This document shows positions 28,087 through 37,000 of a stretch of DNA of 46,828 nt, piece by piece. Source of the DNA: an uncultured Prevotellaceae bacterium. Its GTDB lineage: Bacteria; Bacteroidota; Bacteroidia; Bacteroidales; Bacteroidaceae. The translations under genes and the position numbers were made by a program. Each line of letters opens with the position of its first letter. The first letter of the stretch is position 1. The stretch covers positions 1 through 46,828 of the forward strand of contig CADBHI010000022.1 in the NCBI GenBank assembly GCA_902794405.1, read 5' to 3'. Under the pieces are notes generated by a model. It ran no database searches. It saw only the letters and a program-made list of their open reading frames with translations, and had not been told where the DNA came from.

Positions 28087-29640
28087 TCAATCGATGTAGA
28101 CTTTTCGGGTAGAACCGTCAGAGCGGCGTTCTATGCAAAGGCCCTTGGGCGTTTCCAGCAGTCGTCCGTGCAGGTCGTAATAGATAACCTTGTCGTCATC
28201 GCGAGTCTTCGGCTTCTCGTTGATGGCAGTTGCACCTGTGTCAACCATCAGGATATAGGTGTTGAAGCTGCGTGCAGGCATTTCAACCACCAACTCGTTA
28301 GTCGACTCGGTGATGTCGATGGGCTTTTCCTGACAAAGGTTCTCGAGTTCGTTGCCGGTAGAGATCAGGTGTGTGCCGCTCTTCACTTTGACGGGGAGCT
28401 GTAGGTTCAGGTCGTACCCGTTCTTGGCGGTGTCGATAGCCATCACGATGATGGAGTCGCCTTTGATGTAGGCCGAATATTCAAGGGCAGCACGTTCGCC
28501 TTGCGTTTTGTCGCGTGAGGTGACCAGACGGGTGGAGCCAGTGACATGCTTTGCGAAGTGGGACATGACGTAGGCACGAGGCAGCAGCTTGTTCTTGACC
28601 TTGTTGTCTGCACCATACTTTGATTCGCCAGTGCTCACGAAAGCCCAGTGGGCACGCATGTACCAATAAATATAACCCGTGCAGCCAGCCAGCATACACT
28701 CATTGAGCTCCTCGGCAAATTCAAGCTGCTCGCGCCAGTTGGGCAGGCGGTTAAGGTTGTCGTGAATCGAGTGCTCCGTCATCCAAACCTCCTTGCCGTA
28801 CTTCTCAGGGAGCTTGGCAGAATTCTTCATATATTGCAGTGGCGCATGTCCGTAGAGGTGACCTGCCACGATGTCGATTTGCTTGCGGCATTCCTCGTCT
28901 TTCATCAGCGGGTCGGTGTAGTTCTGGGTGAAGCCCAAGCTCTCGCCGCTAATCAGCTTGACGCCTGGATAGGTTTCTCGGTCGAGCATGTAGGCATAGT
29001 TCTTGACGAGCTTTACCAAGTCACTCGGGTCGTAGAGACAGCCGGAATAGTTGACCCACCAGTCGGGCTCGTTCTGCAAGGAGACAGCATCAACCTGCAC
29101 GCCCTTTGACTTCATATACTTCAGGTATGAGTTGAGCCAGGGGAAAAACTTTTCATAGCAGTCTTCACGCAGCTTGCCTCGCTTGTTTTGCGGATCGTTA
29201 TCATTATTGCCGTTCACCTTGCCGCCTTGGGCCGTGCCGTTGGTCTTGTAAGATCCGGGAGGTGACCAGGGCGTGCCAAAGACAATGCCACCACGCTGCT
29301 TGACAATCTTGGCCGACGGCACACAACCTTGCCAGTTGTAAGTGCTCCAGCCAGCGTTCTCGTCGCCTTTGAAACTGGGTGAAATCTCCATGCGCATGAT
29401 GTTGAGTCCGATTTTCGAGGTAGGTCCGTAGAGCAGTCTTACGGGGTTGGTGTCAGTACCGTAGGGGCACATGGCACCATCACAGCAGGCGGCTCCGAAG
29501 CCGGTAATGGTTTGCTTTCGGGTGTCTTTCACCGTGAGTGTAATGGTTGCAGCCTGGATAGCCGTAGCGGCAGCCAGTGCAAGAACGGTGAGTGACAAAC
29601 GACGTGAAGTCGATAGTTTGGTAGTAAAAAGTTGTTTCAT
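28087..29640 (-). CDS. secreted GH30 family glycoside hydrolase (glucuronoxylanase-like)
   Basis: 517 aa from ATG 29640 (MKQLFTTKLSTSRRLSLTVL), with a signal peptide ending near AIQA. The catalytic (beta/alpha)8 domain shows ITGFGAACCDG, RMEISPS, the acid/base Glu in SLQNEPDWW and the nucleophile Glu in VWMTEHS. The YIYWYMRAHWAF and RAYVMSHFAKHV segments resemble the XynC/GH30_8 type, which cuts xylan at glucuronate-bearing sites; the exact subfamily is not certain. A beta side domain follows. The end (KVIYYDLHGRLLETPKGLCI) is a Prevotella-type C-terminal tail. A longer frame to 29808 passes through the promoter region (-7 box 29668-29675) and was rejected. It is divergent from the galacturonokinase operon. 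Confidence 0.8.
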   Translation of the reverse strand: MKQLFTTKLSTSRRLSLTVLALAAATAIQAATITLTVKDTRKQTITGFGAACCDGAMCPYGTDTNPVRLLYGPTSKIGLNIMRMEISPSFKGDENAGWSTYNWQGCVPSAKIVKQRGGIVFGTPWSPPGSYKTNGTAQGGKVNGNNDNDPQNKRGKLREDCYEKFFPWLNSYLKYMKSKGVQVDAVSLQNEPDWWVNYSGCLYDPSDLVKLVKNYAYMLDRETYPGVKLISGESLGFTQNYTDPLMKDEECRKQIDIVAGHLYGHAPLQYMKNSAKLPEKYGKEVWMTEHSIHDNLNRLPNWREQLEFAEELNECMLAGCTGYIYWYMRAHWAFVSTGESKYGADNKVKNKLLPRAYVMSHFAKHVTGSTRLVTSRDKTQGERAALEYSAYIKGDSIIVMAIDTAKNGYDLNLQLPVKVKSGTHLISTGNELENLCQEKPIDITESTNELVVEMPARSFNTYILMVDTGATAINEKPKTRDDDKVIYYDLHGRLLETPKGLCIERRSDGSTRKVYID

Positions 29641-29667
29641 AACGGTAGTAAATTTACAATCTGGCTG

Positions 29668-29675
29668 CAAAGGTA
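29668..29675 (-). promoter_or_regulatory. -7 box of the GH30 gene
   Basis: CAAAGGTA reads TACCTTTG leftwards, 28 bp upstream of the ATG. Confidence 0.6.
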
Positions 29676-29714
29676 CGAAAAAAATCCAAACCCGCCATGT
29701 TTCGCACAGAAATG

Positions 29715-29746
29715 TTTGGCAGTTTGATGAAAATAGTGTACTTTTG
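29715..29746 (+). promoter_or_regulatory. promoter of the galacturonokinase operon
   Basis: TTTG (29715-29718), 20-bp spacer, TACTTTTG (29739-29746). ATG at 29775. Confidence 0.65.
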
Positions 29747-29774
29747 TGGCGTAAAACAAAAAACAAACGATTAT

Positions 29775-30917
29775 ATGGGAGACTATCAGTATCAAATCTT
29801 TGCACCATACCGTGTTTGTCCGTTAGGTGCGCATGTTGACCACCAGCACGGTCTGGTTACAGGCTTTGCCATCGACAAGGGTGTTAACCTGTGGTTTAAT
29901 GTGAATACTACAACGCACATACACCTTGAATCGAAGACCTTTGAGGGAGTCGTGGATTTTGAGATTGACTCACCTTCACAGGTCAAAGAGGGACATTGGG
30001 GCGACTATGCCCGTGGCGCAAAGTATGCATTGAGGAAACGTTTTGAATTGAAGCATGGCATTGATGGCGTGATACAGGGTTCGCTGCCCGTTGGTGGACT
30101 GTCATCAAGTGCGGCAGTACTGATTGCCTATGTGATGGCTTTTGCAAAGGCGAATGACATTACGCTGCAGCCGTTTGAGATTGTCAAGATTGCCTCAGAG
30201 GCTGAGCGTGAATATATAGGACTGAACAATGGTCTGCTTGACCAGGCCTGTATTGCCTTAGGCAAGAAGGACGGTCTTTTGTTCCTGGATTGTGACTCGA
30301 ACGACTGGCGCATTATCAAGCGTCATCCTGATATGCCGGACTTTGAGATCGGCATCTTCTTCTCGGGACTGACGCGTAGCTTGGTGAATTCAGATTATAA
30401 CCTCCGAGTATACGAATGCAAGACGGCGGCATGGAACATGCTGGCCTACACGGATCAGCCCCTGAAAACATTCGACAAGACTTTCTTGCGTGACATTCCC
30501 AAGGCGACGTTCGATAAAACACGCATTGCCATGCCAGCAAGGTTTGCACGACGGGCTGAGCATTTCTATTCGGAATATCGTAGGGTGAGACAAGGAGTGA
30601 CGGCATGGGAAACAGGCAATATGAAGTTGTTTGGTAAGCTGTCGTTCGATTCCTGTGAGTCGAGTATCCATAACTATGAGTGTGGGTCGCCCGAGCTGAT
30701 TGCCATCTACGAGATTATGCGTAAGCAGCCAGGTGTCTATGGTGGCCGTTTCTCGGGGGCAGGTTTCAAGGGTGCCTGCATTGCGTTGGTCGATCCTGCC
30801 TATAAGAAAGACATTGAGCAGAAGCTGACGGAGCAGTATTTGGAACAATTCCCAGAGTATGAAAAGACCTTCCAGGTATTTTGGGTGAAACCCGACGACG
30901 GAGCGAGGTTTGTATAA
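29775..30917 (+). CDS. GHMP-family galacturonokinase-like sugar kinase
   Basis: 380 aa from ATG 29775. The sugar-binding motif reads APYRVCPLGAHVDHQHG instead of the galactokinase GRVNLIGEHTDY. From memory it matches plant galacturonokinase (GalAK) very closely there and in WGDYARGAKYAL, GGLSSSAAVLIAY (ATP loop), YIGLNNGLLDQA, FSGLTRSL...YNLRVYEC, SSIHNYECGSPEL and GVYGGRFSGAGFKG. The expected reaction is galacturonate + ATP to galacturonate-1-phosphate. The two downstream genes (nucleotidyltransferase, UDP-glucuronate 4-epimerase-like) would complete a salvage route to UDP-galacturonate and UDP-glucuronate. A plain galactokinase is the alternative; the DHQ motif and neighbours argue against it. 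Confidence 0.78.
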   Translation: MGDYQYQIFAPYRVCPLGAHVDHQHGLVTGFAIDKGVNLWFNVNTTTHIHLESKTFEGVVDFEIDSPSQVKEGHWGDYARGAKYALRKRFELKHGIDGVIQGSLPVGGLSSSAAVLIAYVMAFAKANDITLQPFEIVKIASEAEREYIGLNNGLLDQACIALGKKDGLLFLDCDSNDWRIIKRHPDMPDFEIGIFFSGLTRSLVNSDYNLRVYECKTAAWNMLAYTDQPLKTFDKTFLRDIPKATFDKTRIAMPARFARRAEHFYSEYRRVRQGVTAWETGNMKLFGKLSFDSCESSIHNYECGSPELIAIYEIMRKQPGVYGGRFSGAGFKGACIALVDPAYKKDIEQKLTEQYLEQFPEYEKTFQVFWVKPDDGARFV

Positions 30918-30932
30918 TTCACATTCATCATT

Positions 30933-31670
30933 ATGAAAAATATAGTTATAGCAGCAGGATATGCTACAAGGTTAGGGGAGTTGACTAAGAACTTTCCTAA
31001 GCCGTTGCTGAAGATAGGTGAGAACACCATTTTAGGAAGAATGCTCGACGACATTGACAAGATACCAGAGGTTGACGAGCATATCATTATTACGAACCAT
31101 AAGTTTGCCAGTATTTTCGAAGACTGGGCATTGGAGCAACATTACGAGAAGCCAATCACCATTGTGGATGACGGCACTGAAACCAACGAAACAAGGCTTG
31201 GAGCCGTGTGCGACCTGTTGTTTGCGATGGAGCAGCTTGATATCGATGACGACCTGTTGGTGGTAGCTGCCGACAATCTGTTGTTCTTCTCGTTTCAGGA
31301 GTTTGTGGACTTCTCGAAGCAGAAGGGTACCAGTTGCATCATGTGTCACGAACAACCCTCCATTGAAAAGCTGCAGCGAACGGGCGTTGTTGAGTTGGAC
31401 GACCAGATGCGGGTGTTAGGCATGGAAGAGAAACCCCAGGTGCCGAAGAGCCATTGGGCCGTTCCACCTTTCTATATTTACAGGAGCAAAGACCTGGATT
31501 TAGTACGCCACTCTGTGGAGAATGGTTGCGGGAAAGATGCCCCAGGTAACCTGGCCCACTATATGGTGGAGCATACCACGATGCATGCTTGGCCAATGAG
31601 TGCAGGCCGTTTTGATATTGGTAGTTTGGATACTTATTATGAAGCAGTAGAGAAATATGGAAAAGATTAA
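30933..31670 (+). CDS. sugar-phosphate nucleotidyltransferase
   Basis: 245 aa. The N-terminal signature IVIAAGYATRLGELTKNFPKPLL is the nucleotide-binding loop of the NTP-transferase family. VVAADNLLFF holds the metal-binding Asp, and EEKPQVPKSHWAVPPFYIY and GRFDIGSLDTYYEA are the conserved late motifs. It would join a sugar-1-phosphate with an NTP. By position between the galacturonokinase and the UDP-uronate epimerase its likely product is UDP-galacturonate, though the base cannot be read from the sequence. It starts 15 bp after the kinase and its stop overlaps the epimerase start. Confidence 0.8.
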   Translation: MKNIVIAAGYATRLGELTKNFPKPLLKIGENTILGRMLDDIDKIPEVDEHIIITNHKFASIFEDWALEQHYEKPITIVDDGTETNETRLGAVCDLLFAMEQLDIDDDLLVVAADNLLFFSFQEFVDFSKQKGTSCIMCHEQPSIEKLQRTGVVELDDQMRVLGMEEKPQVPKSHWAVPPFYIYRSKDLDLVRHSVENGCGKDAPGNLAHYMVEHTTMHAWPMSAGRFDIGSLDTYYEAVEKYGKD

Positions 31671-32700
31671 TTTAGACAACAAGACGATTTTTGTGACTGG
31701 TGCTGCAGGATTCATTGGCAGCAATTTGGTGAAGCGGCTTTTGAAGGATGTGAAAGGTGCCACCATCGTGGGTATAGATAATATGAACGACTACTACGAT
31801 GTAGCGTTGAAGGAATACAGGCTGAAGGAACTCTCGGCAGAGCCTTGGACATTCATCCGTGGCGACATTGCCGACAAGGCAACCATCGACGGCATCTTCG
31901 AAAAGTATCAGCCGCAAGTGGTGGTGAACCTGGCAGCTCAGGCTGGTGTTCGCTATTCAATTACCAACCCTGATGCCTACATTCAGTCGAACCTCATCGG
32001 GTTCTACAACATTTTGGAAGCCTGCCGCCACTGGCCTGTAGAGCATTTGGTTTATGCTTCATCGTCGAGTGTGTATGGTTCAAACAAGAAGGTGCCTTAC
32101 TCAACCGACGATAAGGTAGACAATCCCGTGTCGCTCTATGCCGCTACCAAGAAGTCGAACGAGCTGATGGCCCATGCCTATTCCAAGCTTTACAACATTC
32201 CTTCTACGGGACTGCGCTTCTTTACGGTCTATGGCCCTGCCGGTCGCCCTGATATGGCCTATTTCGGCTTCACCAACAAGTTGCGCAAGGGTGAGACCAT
32301 ACAGATTTTCAACTATGGTAACTGCATGCGTGATTTCACATACGTGGATGACATTGTTGAGGGAGTAGTGCGTATCATGCAAGGAGCTCCTGAGAAGAAG
32401 CAGGGTGAGGACGGTCTGCCATTGCCGCCATACGCCGTCTATAACATCGGAAACAACCAACCCGAAAACCTGCTGAACTTTGTGGATATCCTGCAGCAGG
32501 AACTGATTCGGGCGAAGGTTTTGCCTGAGGACTATGATTTCGAAGCTCACAAGGCACTTGTGCCTATGCAGCCTGGTGATGTACCGATGACCTATGCCGA
32601 CACTTCAGCACTGGAGCGTGACTATGGCTTCAAGCCTTCAACTTCACTCCGTGATGGTCTGCGTGCGTTTGCAGAGTGGTACAAGGAATTCTATGGGTAA
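31657..32700 (+). CDS. NAD-dependent epimerase, UDP-glucuronate 4-epimerase-like
   Basis: 347 aa. The Rossmann motif VTGAAGFIGSNLVKRLL lies near the N-terminus. The catalytic SSSVYGSNKK and the Y-x-x-x-K pair in SLYAATKKSNELMAHAYSKLYNI are present, and YGPAGRPDMAYFGFTNKL and FNYGNCMRDFTYVDDIVEGV match the LpsL/Cap1J subgroup that interconverts UDP-glucuronate and UDP-galacturonate. It overlaps the nucleotidyltransferase by 14 bp, so the three genes are translated as a unit. In the inferred pathway it would convert UDP-galacturonate made from pectin-derived galacturonate into UDP-glucuronate for polysaccharide synthesis, or the reverse. Confidence 0.82.
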   Translation: MEKINLDNKTIFVTGAAGFIGSNLVKRLLKDVKGATIVGIDNMNDYYDVALKEYRLKELSAEPWTFIRGDIADKATIDGIFEKYQPQVVVNLAAQAGVRYSITNPDAYIQSNLIGFYNILEACRHWPVEHLVYASSSSVYGSNKKVPYSTDDKVDNPVSLYAATKKSNELMAHAYSKLYNIPSTGLRFFTVYGPAGRPDMAYFGFTNKLRKGETIQIFNYGNCMRDFTYVDDIVEGVVRIMQGAPEKKQGEDGLPLPPYAVYNIGNNQPENLLNFVDILQQELIRAKVLPEDYDFEAHKALVPMQPGDVPMTYADTSALERDYGFKPSTSLRDGLRAFAEWYKEFYG

Positions 32701-32708
32701 CCTGTAAA

Positions 32709-32799
32709 AAGAAAAAACGGGAGTGTCATCACGACAGTCCCGTATAGTACTAACTAACTTATTATCAACTATTCATTACTCATTCTGGATGCAAAGGTA
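32709..32799 (-). ncRNA. possible leftward small RNA (promoter box plus terminator, no gene)
   Basis: The minus-strand -7 box TACCTTTG (32792-32799) is followed about 50 nt later by the hairpin ACGGGACTGTC/GACACTCCCGT (32743 down to 32717), then TTTTTTCTTTTT. This gives a predicted transcript of about 75 nt with no open frame, convergent with the epimerase operon. The -33 box is not clear, so the call is weak. The same hairpin may serve as a terminator for the epimerase operon. Confidence 0.35.
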
Positions 32800-32842
32800 A
32801 GTATTTCCTGTTAATACTTTTAGCTTCATAATGAAAAAAGTT

Positions 32843-32883
32843 ACGTAAACGTTTGCGAAATCTGAATAAAATGTTTAACTTTG
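32843..32883 (+). promoter_or_regulatory. LacI-gene promoter with overlapping LacI-type operator
   Basis: TTTG (32852-32855), 20-bp spacer, TAACTTTG (32876-32883). The pseudo-palindrome CGTAAACGTTTGCG, with the AAACGTTT core typical of LacI-family operators, covers the -33 box. The ATG is only 4 bp after the -7 box, so transcription should begin at or next to the start codon. Confidence 0.7.
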
Positions 32884-32887
32884 CAGC

Positions 32888-33901
32888 ATGGCAATGCATA
32901 GGACTTCACTAAAAGACTTGGCTGAGGAGTTGGGTGTCAGCATAGCAACCGTCAGTCGTGCGCTGCATTCTTCACCCGAAATAGGGCTGGAGATGCAGCA
33001 GCGTGTGAAGGAATTGGCGCAGCTGCGTAATTACCGTCCGAATCCCTTTGCACAGAGTCTCCGTAAGGAGGCACCCAAGGTCATTGGGGTAGTGGTGCCT
33101 AACCTGGTAACCCACTATTTTGCAGCTGTGCTCGACGGTATTGAAGATGAGGCTGCACGTGCCGGCTATAGCGTGATCAGTACCAATACCCACGAAGACT
33201 ATTCTGCAGAACAACGTGCCGTTGACAACTTTATCGGTCTTCACGTGGTGGGTATCATTGCCAGCCTGACACAGAATACCACTGACTATCATCATTTCGA
33301 AACACTAGGTGACTTAGGTGTTCCATTGGTGTTCTTTGGTCGTACCTGCCTGACAGACCGTTTCAGCAGCGTTACTGCCAATGGTGACGAGGCGGCACAA
33401 CAGGCCACGCAGCATCTTATTGAAACGGGTAGCCGCCGCATTGCCTTTATCGGTGGCCCTAACCATCTGGACATGGTGCGGCGCCGTAAGCATGGCTATT
33501 TAGAGGCCTTGCGCGAGAATCGGATTCCCATAGACCGCGAATTGGTGGTTTGCGATAATATTGAGTATGACATAGCACAGAAGAATACGGTTGCCCTTTT
33601 GCAGCGTCCTGACCGTCCTGATGCCATTTTGGCCTGCAACGACATTTTGCTCTTTGCTGCTTACAATGCAATTGTGCAGCAAGGATTGCGTGTGCCAGAA
33701 GACGTTGCACTCATTGGATTTACAGAAGATGTTCATGCCCGTTACACCACTCCCCGGCTTTCTGCCATCGAGGATCAGTCGTTTTTGATGGGGCAGACGG
33801 CTTGTAGGCTCTTGCTGGCCAATATCAATGGTGACTCAAAGGTTCGTAAGGAGATTGTACCCCAGAAACTGGTTATCCGAGACACTTCGGCAAAGCGATA
33901 A
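32888..33901 (+). CDS. LacI-family transcriptional regulator
   Basis: 337 aa. The N-terminal LacI helix-turn-helix is SLKDLAEELGVSIATVSRALH, with the hinge region YRPNPFAQSLRK. It is followed by a periplasmic-binding-protein-like effector domain (VIGVVVPNLVTHYFAAVLDGIE, ... RIAFIGGPNHLDMVRRRKHGY, ... DAILACNDILLF, ... VALIGFTED). It probably binds a sugar and regulates the neighbouring carbohydrate genes and itself. The start at 32888 (or the in-frame ATG at 32894) lies directly after the -7 box, so the mRNA appears leaderless. An AAAAC/GTTTT pseudo-palindrome upstream of the next gene's promoter may be a second, weaker target. Confidence 0.88.
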   Translation: MAMHRTSLKDLAEELGVSIATVSRALHSSPEIGLEMQQRVKELAQLRNYRPNPFAQSLRKEAPKVIGVVVPNLVTHYFAAVLDGIEDEAARAGYSVISTNTHEDYSAEQRAVDNFIGLHVVGIIASLTQNTTDYHHFETLGDLGVPLVFFGRTCLTDRFSSVTANGDEAAQQATQHLIETGSRRIAFIGGPNHLDMVRRRKHGYLEALRENRIPIDRELVVCDNIEYDIAQKNTVALLQRPDRPDAILACNDILLFAAYNAIVQQGLRVPEDVALIGFTEDVHARYTTPRLSAIEDQSFLMGQTACRLLLANINGDSKVRKEIVPQKLVIRDTSAKR

Positions 33902-33927
33902 AGCCTCTGAAAACGCCATATTCTGAA

Positions 33928-33975
33928 AAAACGTGATGTTTTATTTGGTCATTTCAATAGAAATGATTATTTTTG
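33928..33975 (+). promoter_or_regulatory. promoter of the sensor-GH31-GH2 operon
   Basis: TTTG (33944-33947), 20-bp spacer, TATTTTTG (33968-33975). AAAAC-GTGAT-GTTTT (33928-33942) lies directly upstream and may bind a regulator. Confidence 0.6.
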
Positions 33976-34001
33976 CAGACTAATACTGACCGATACAAAT
34001 T

Positions 34002-37000
34002 ATGAACATGCGCAAGAATTTATGCTTGTCGGTGATGATGTTTGTCCTGCCAGCTACTTTGTTGGCGGCCATTACCGATATGAAATTCCGCCGTCTCGAT
34101 ACCCGTGACGGTCTGTCAAATTCACAGGTACTCTGTGTCCACCGCGATACAAAAGGCTTTGTGTGGATTGGTACATCCTATGGCCTCAATCGTTATGACG
34201 GTTACCGCGTGAAGAGTTTCTATTCTGAAATCCGCGATACGACGACATTGCGTTCAGACTATGTCGGTGAGATTTTTGAAGATGCCGATGGCAAGCTGTG
34301 GCTGCGTCAGAGCATGAGCTATTGCATATTCGACCCCGTGACCGAACATTGTGACCGTCATCCAGAGCGATGGCTGGAAGAACACGGTGTGACGGGTGGA
34401 CTTGAATACCTGTTTGTCGATAGCAAGAAAGAGTTCTGGGTAAAGACCTACAACGATGGCTTCTTCCACTTGAATCCTACCAATGGCCATGTGAAGAAGT
34501 TCCCGTTTGGCTATGATGAACAGGAATTCGTTCAGGAAATCGGCGTTTCAGGCATGGCGGAGTTCGGTAATCTTGTGGCGTTGGCTTCAAACAAAGGTGA
34601 GGTGATTACCTTCGACCGCGAGCGCGATGTCATAATCAGCAAGGATTCATATTTGCCGAGAAACGGGTTGACGCATGACCAAGACTGTAAACCACGCTAT
34701 GACCGTGAGGGTAATCTCTGGATTATCACGTCGGCTGGTTCTTTTGTCAGGGATGCAAAAACGGGCAAGTGGGCCCACTCCGTCATTTCGTATCTTCAGT
34801 CGTTGGGCATCAACAATGTGCCTGAGGAATTGTCGCTATGGGACATGCTTGCCGATGATAAGCAGTGTATATGGTTGGCTACTGACCACGGCGGCCTCTA
34901 TGTCATAGACTTGAAAGGAAAGGAAATGAAACAGTTCCTGAATAACAAGTACGACGAGAGTAGTCTTAGTGACAATACGCTGCGTAACTTGTATCAGGAT
35001 CAGCTGGGACGCATGTGGATTGGCTCCTATATGAATGGTTTGAATCTTACAGTGTCCAGTGCTTCGATGTTCCGGAACAAGGAGATGGGAGTCATTAACA
35101 CCATCTGTTATGACAAGCGTGGCTACACTTGGCTTGGAACCAACGATAAGGGTATTATCCGTTTTGATAGTCGTACTGATGAGGTCGTTGTCTATAATAA
35201 GGAAAATTCAGGCATCGGGTCCAACACAATGGTTGGCTCGTTGGCTGCCAGCGATGGCTCCGTGTGGTTTGGTACATACGAGGGTGGTCTTATTCACATT
35301 AAGAACGGACAGTTTACCAACTATCGGGCTACGGGCGACACCTTAGGACTGGCTAACAATAATGTGTGGACGGTGTACGAAGACCAGTGGGGAAACATCT
35401 GGATTGGCACCCTGGGTGGCGGCGTACAGCGCATAGACAAGAAGACGGGACGTTTCACAACCCTCAATACGAGAAACTCGACACTGCCAAGTGACTATAT
35501 CTCAACGATTACACGAACGAAGAAGGGATGGCTGATGGTGTCCCACTCAAAGTATTATTCGCTGATTAACCCCAAGACACTTCGTATAGTGAACCGTGAG
35601 CTGACTGACCAGCATAAGGATATGGGTGTCATTGAGATGTCTATCACGGCGATGGAGGACAGCAGGGGCTTGGCTTGGCAGGGTACCACTTCTGGTGCCT
35701 CGGTCTGGAATCCCAAGACTGGTGAAGTCTATATGCTCAATATCAGGTCTGGTCTTTATGGTAATACAGTCAATGGTATCATAGAGGATGACCAGCATAC
35801 GATGTGGCTTGTCACGGACTACGGTATATCAAACGTTGTTGTCCAACAGCAGGACAATGGACGCTATCATTTTCTGGTGCGTAGCTTCAACAACCGTGAC
35901 GGACTACAGATAGGTCCTTACAACCAGCGTTCTATTTGTGATACCAAGACTGGCGTGATTCTCGTTGGAGGACAGGGCGGTCTCGATATCCTGAATCCCA
36001 AGAGTATGTCTGAGAACCGTGTGAAGGAGATTCCTCTTTTCAGTGGATTGCAGGTAGCAGACCGTGACGTGGTTGTAGGCGAAGAAATCAATGGTCGTGT
36101 GATACTGGAGAAAGCCTTGAACGAATGTCGTAAGCTGTCGTTGAGCTACAAGGACCAGTTTACCGTGCAGTTGGCCTCCAATAGTGGTGAGATACACAAT
36201 CCATCACGTTTTGTCTATATGTTGGAAGGCGTGAATGAGGACTGGGTGAAAACGTCGGAAGTAAATCCTAACATCAGTTTCATGTCTCTTCGGTATGGTG
36301 ATTACACGTTGCGTGTCCGTATGCTTAACGACGATGGAACGATTGGCGAAGATGAAATTTCACTTGATATTCATGTCGCAGCACCATTCTGGCGTGCACG
36401 TTGGGCTATGTTGTTCTACGTGTTGGCTGTGCTGGCTGCTGTATGGCTGTGGCGCCGCTACTTCCTGCGTCGTCAGAAAGAGCGTATGGAACTGGAACAG
36501 CAGCTTCGGGAAATGGAGAAGATACAGTGGATGAACGATATGAGGGCACAGCTCATGAAAGAGGGCGTCACCTTGAAGCAGGCTCCTGAGACTCCACAGG
36601 AGAAACTGTTTTACCAGCCGGTTGTTGACGAACTCGTCAACTTTGCCAGAACTGCTGTTGAGGGTTACAAAATGCCTGAGGAGAAAGCGTGCAAACTGTC
36701 GTTCTCTACATCGTTGAACCGTCTGACGATGAGGTTTGACCCCGTATTGCTGACCCGTCTGTTTGAGATACTCATAAGCAACGCCACTAAGTTCTCACCA
36801 CGTGGTTCACGGATCAAGGTGAGCTTGGCTAAGGTGGACAATATGGCTGAGATACGAGTGGCTGACCGCGGTCTTGGCATTCCTGATGATGCTCGCTCCC
36901 ATCTGTTTGATGAGCATTCAGGAATCGGTCTTGACGTGGTGAAGCGTATTGTTGATATGCACGGTGGTACAGCCCGTGCTGAAGATAATCCTGATGGGGG

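Noticed and set aside
29775-30917. Ordinary galactokinase
   Set aside because: The sugar-binding motif lacks the G-E-H-T-D-Y signature and reads GAHVDHQ as in galacturonokinase; no galactose genes nearby.
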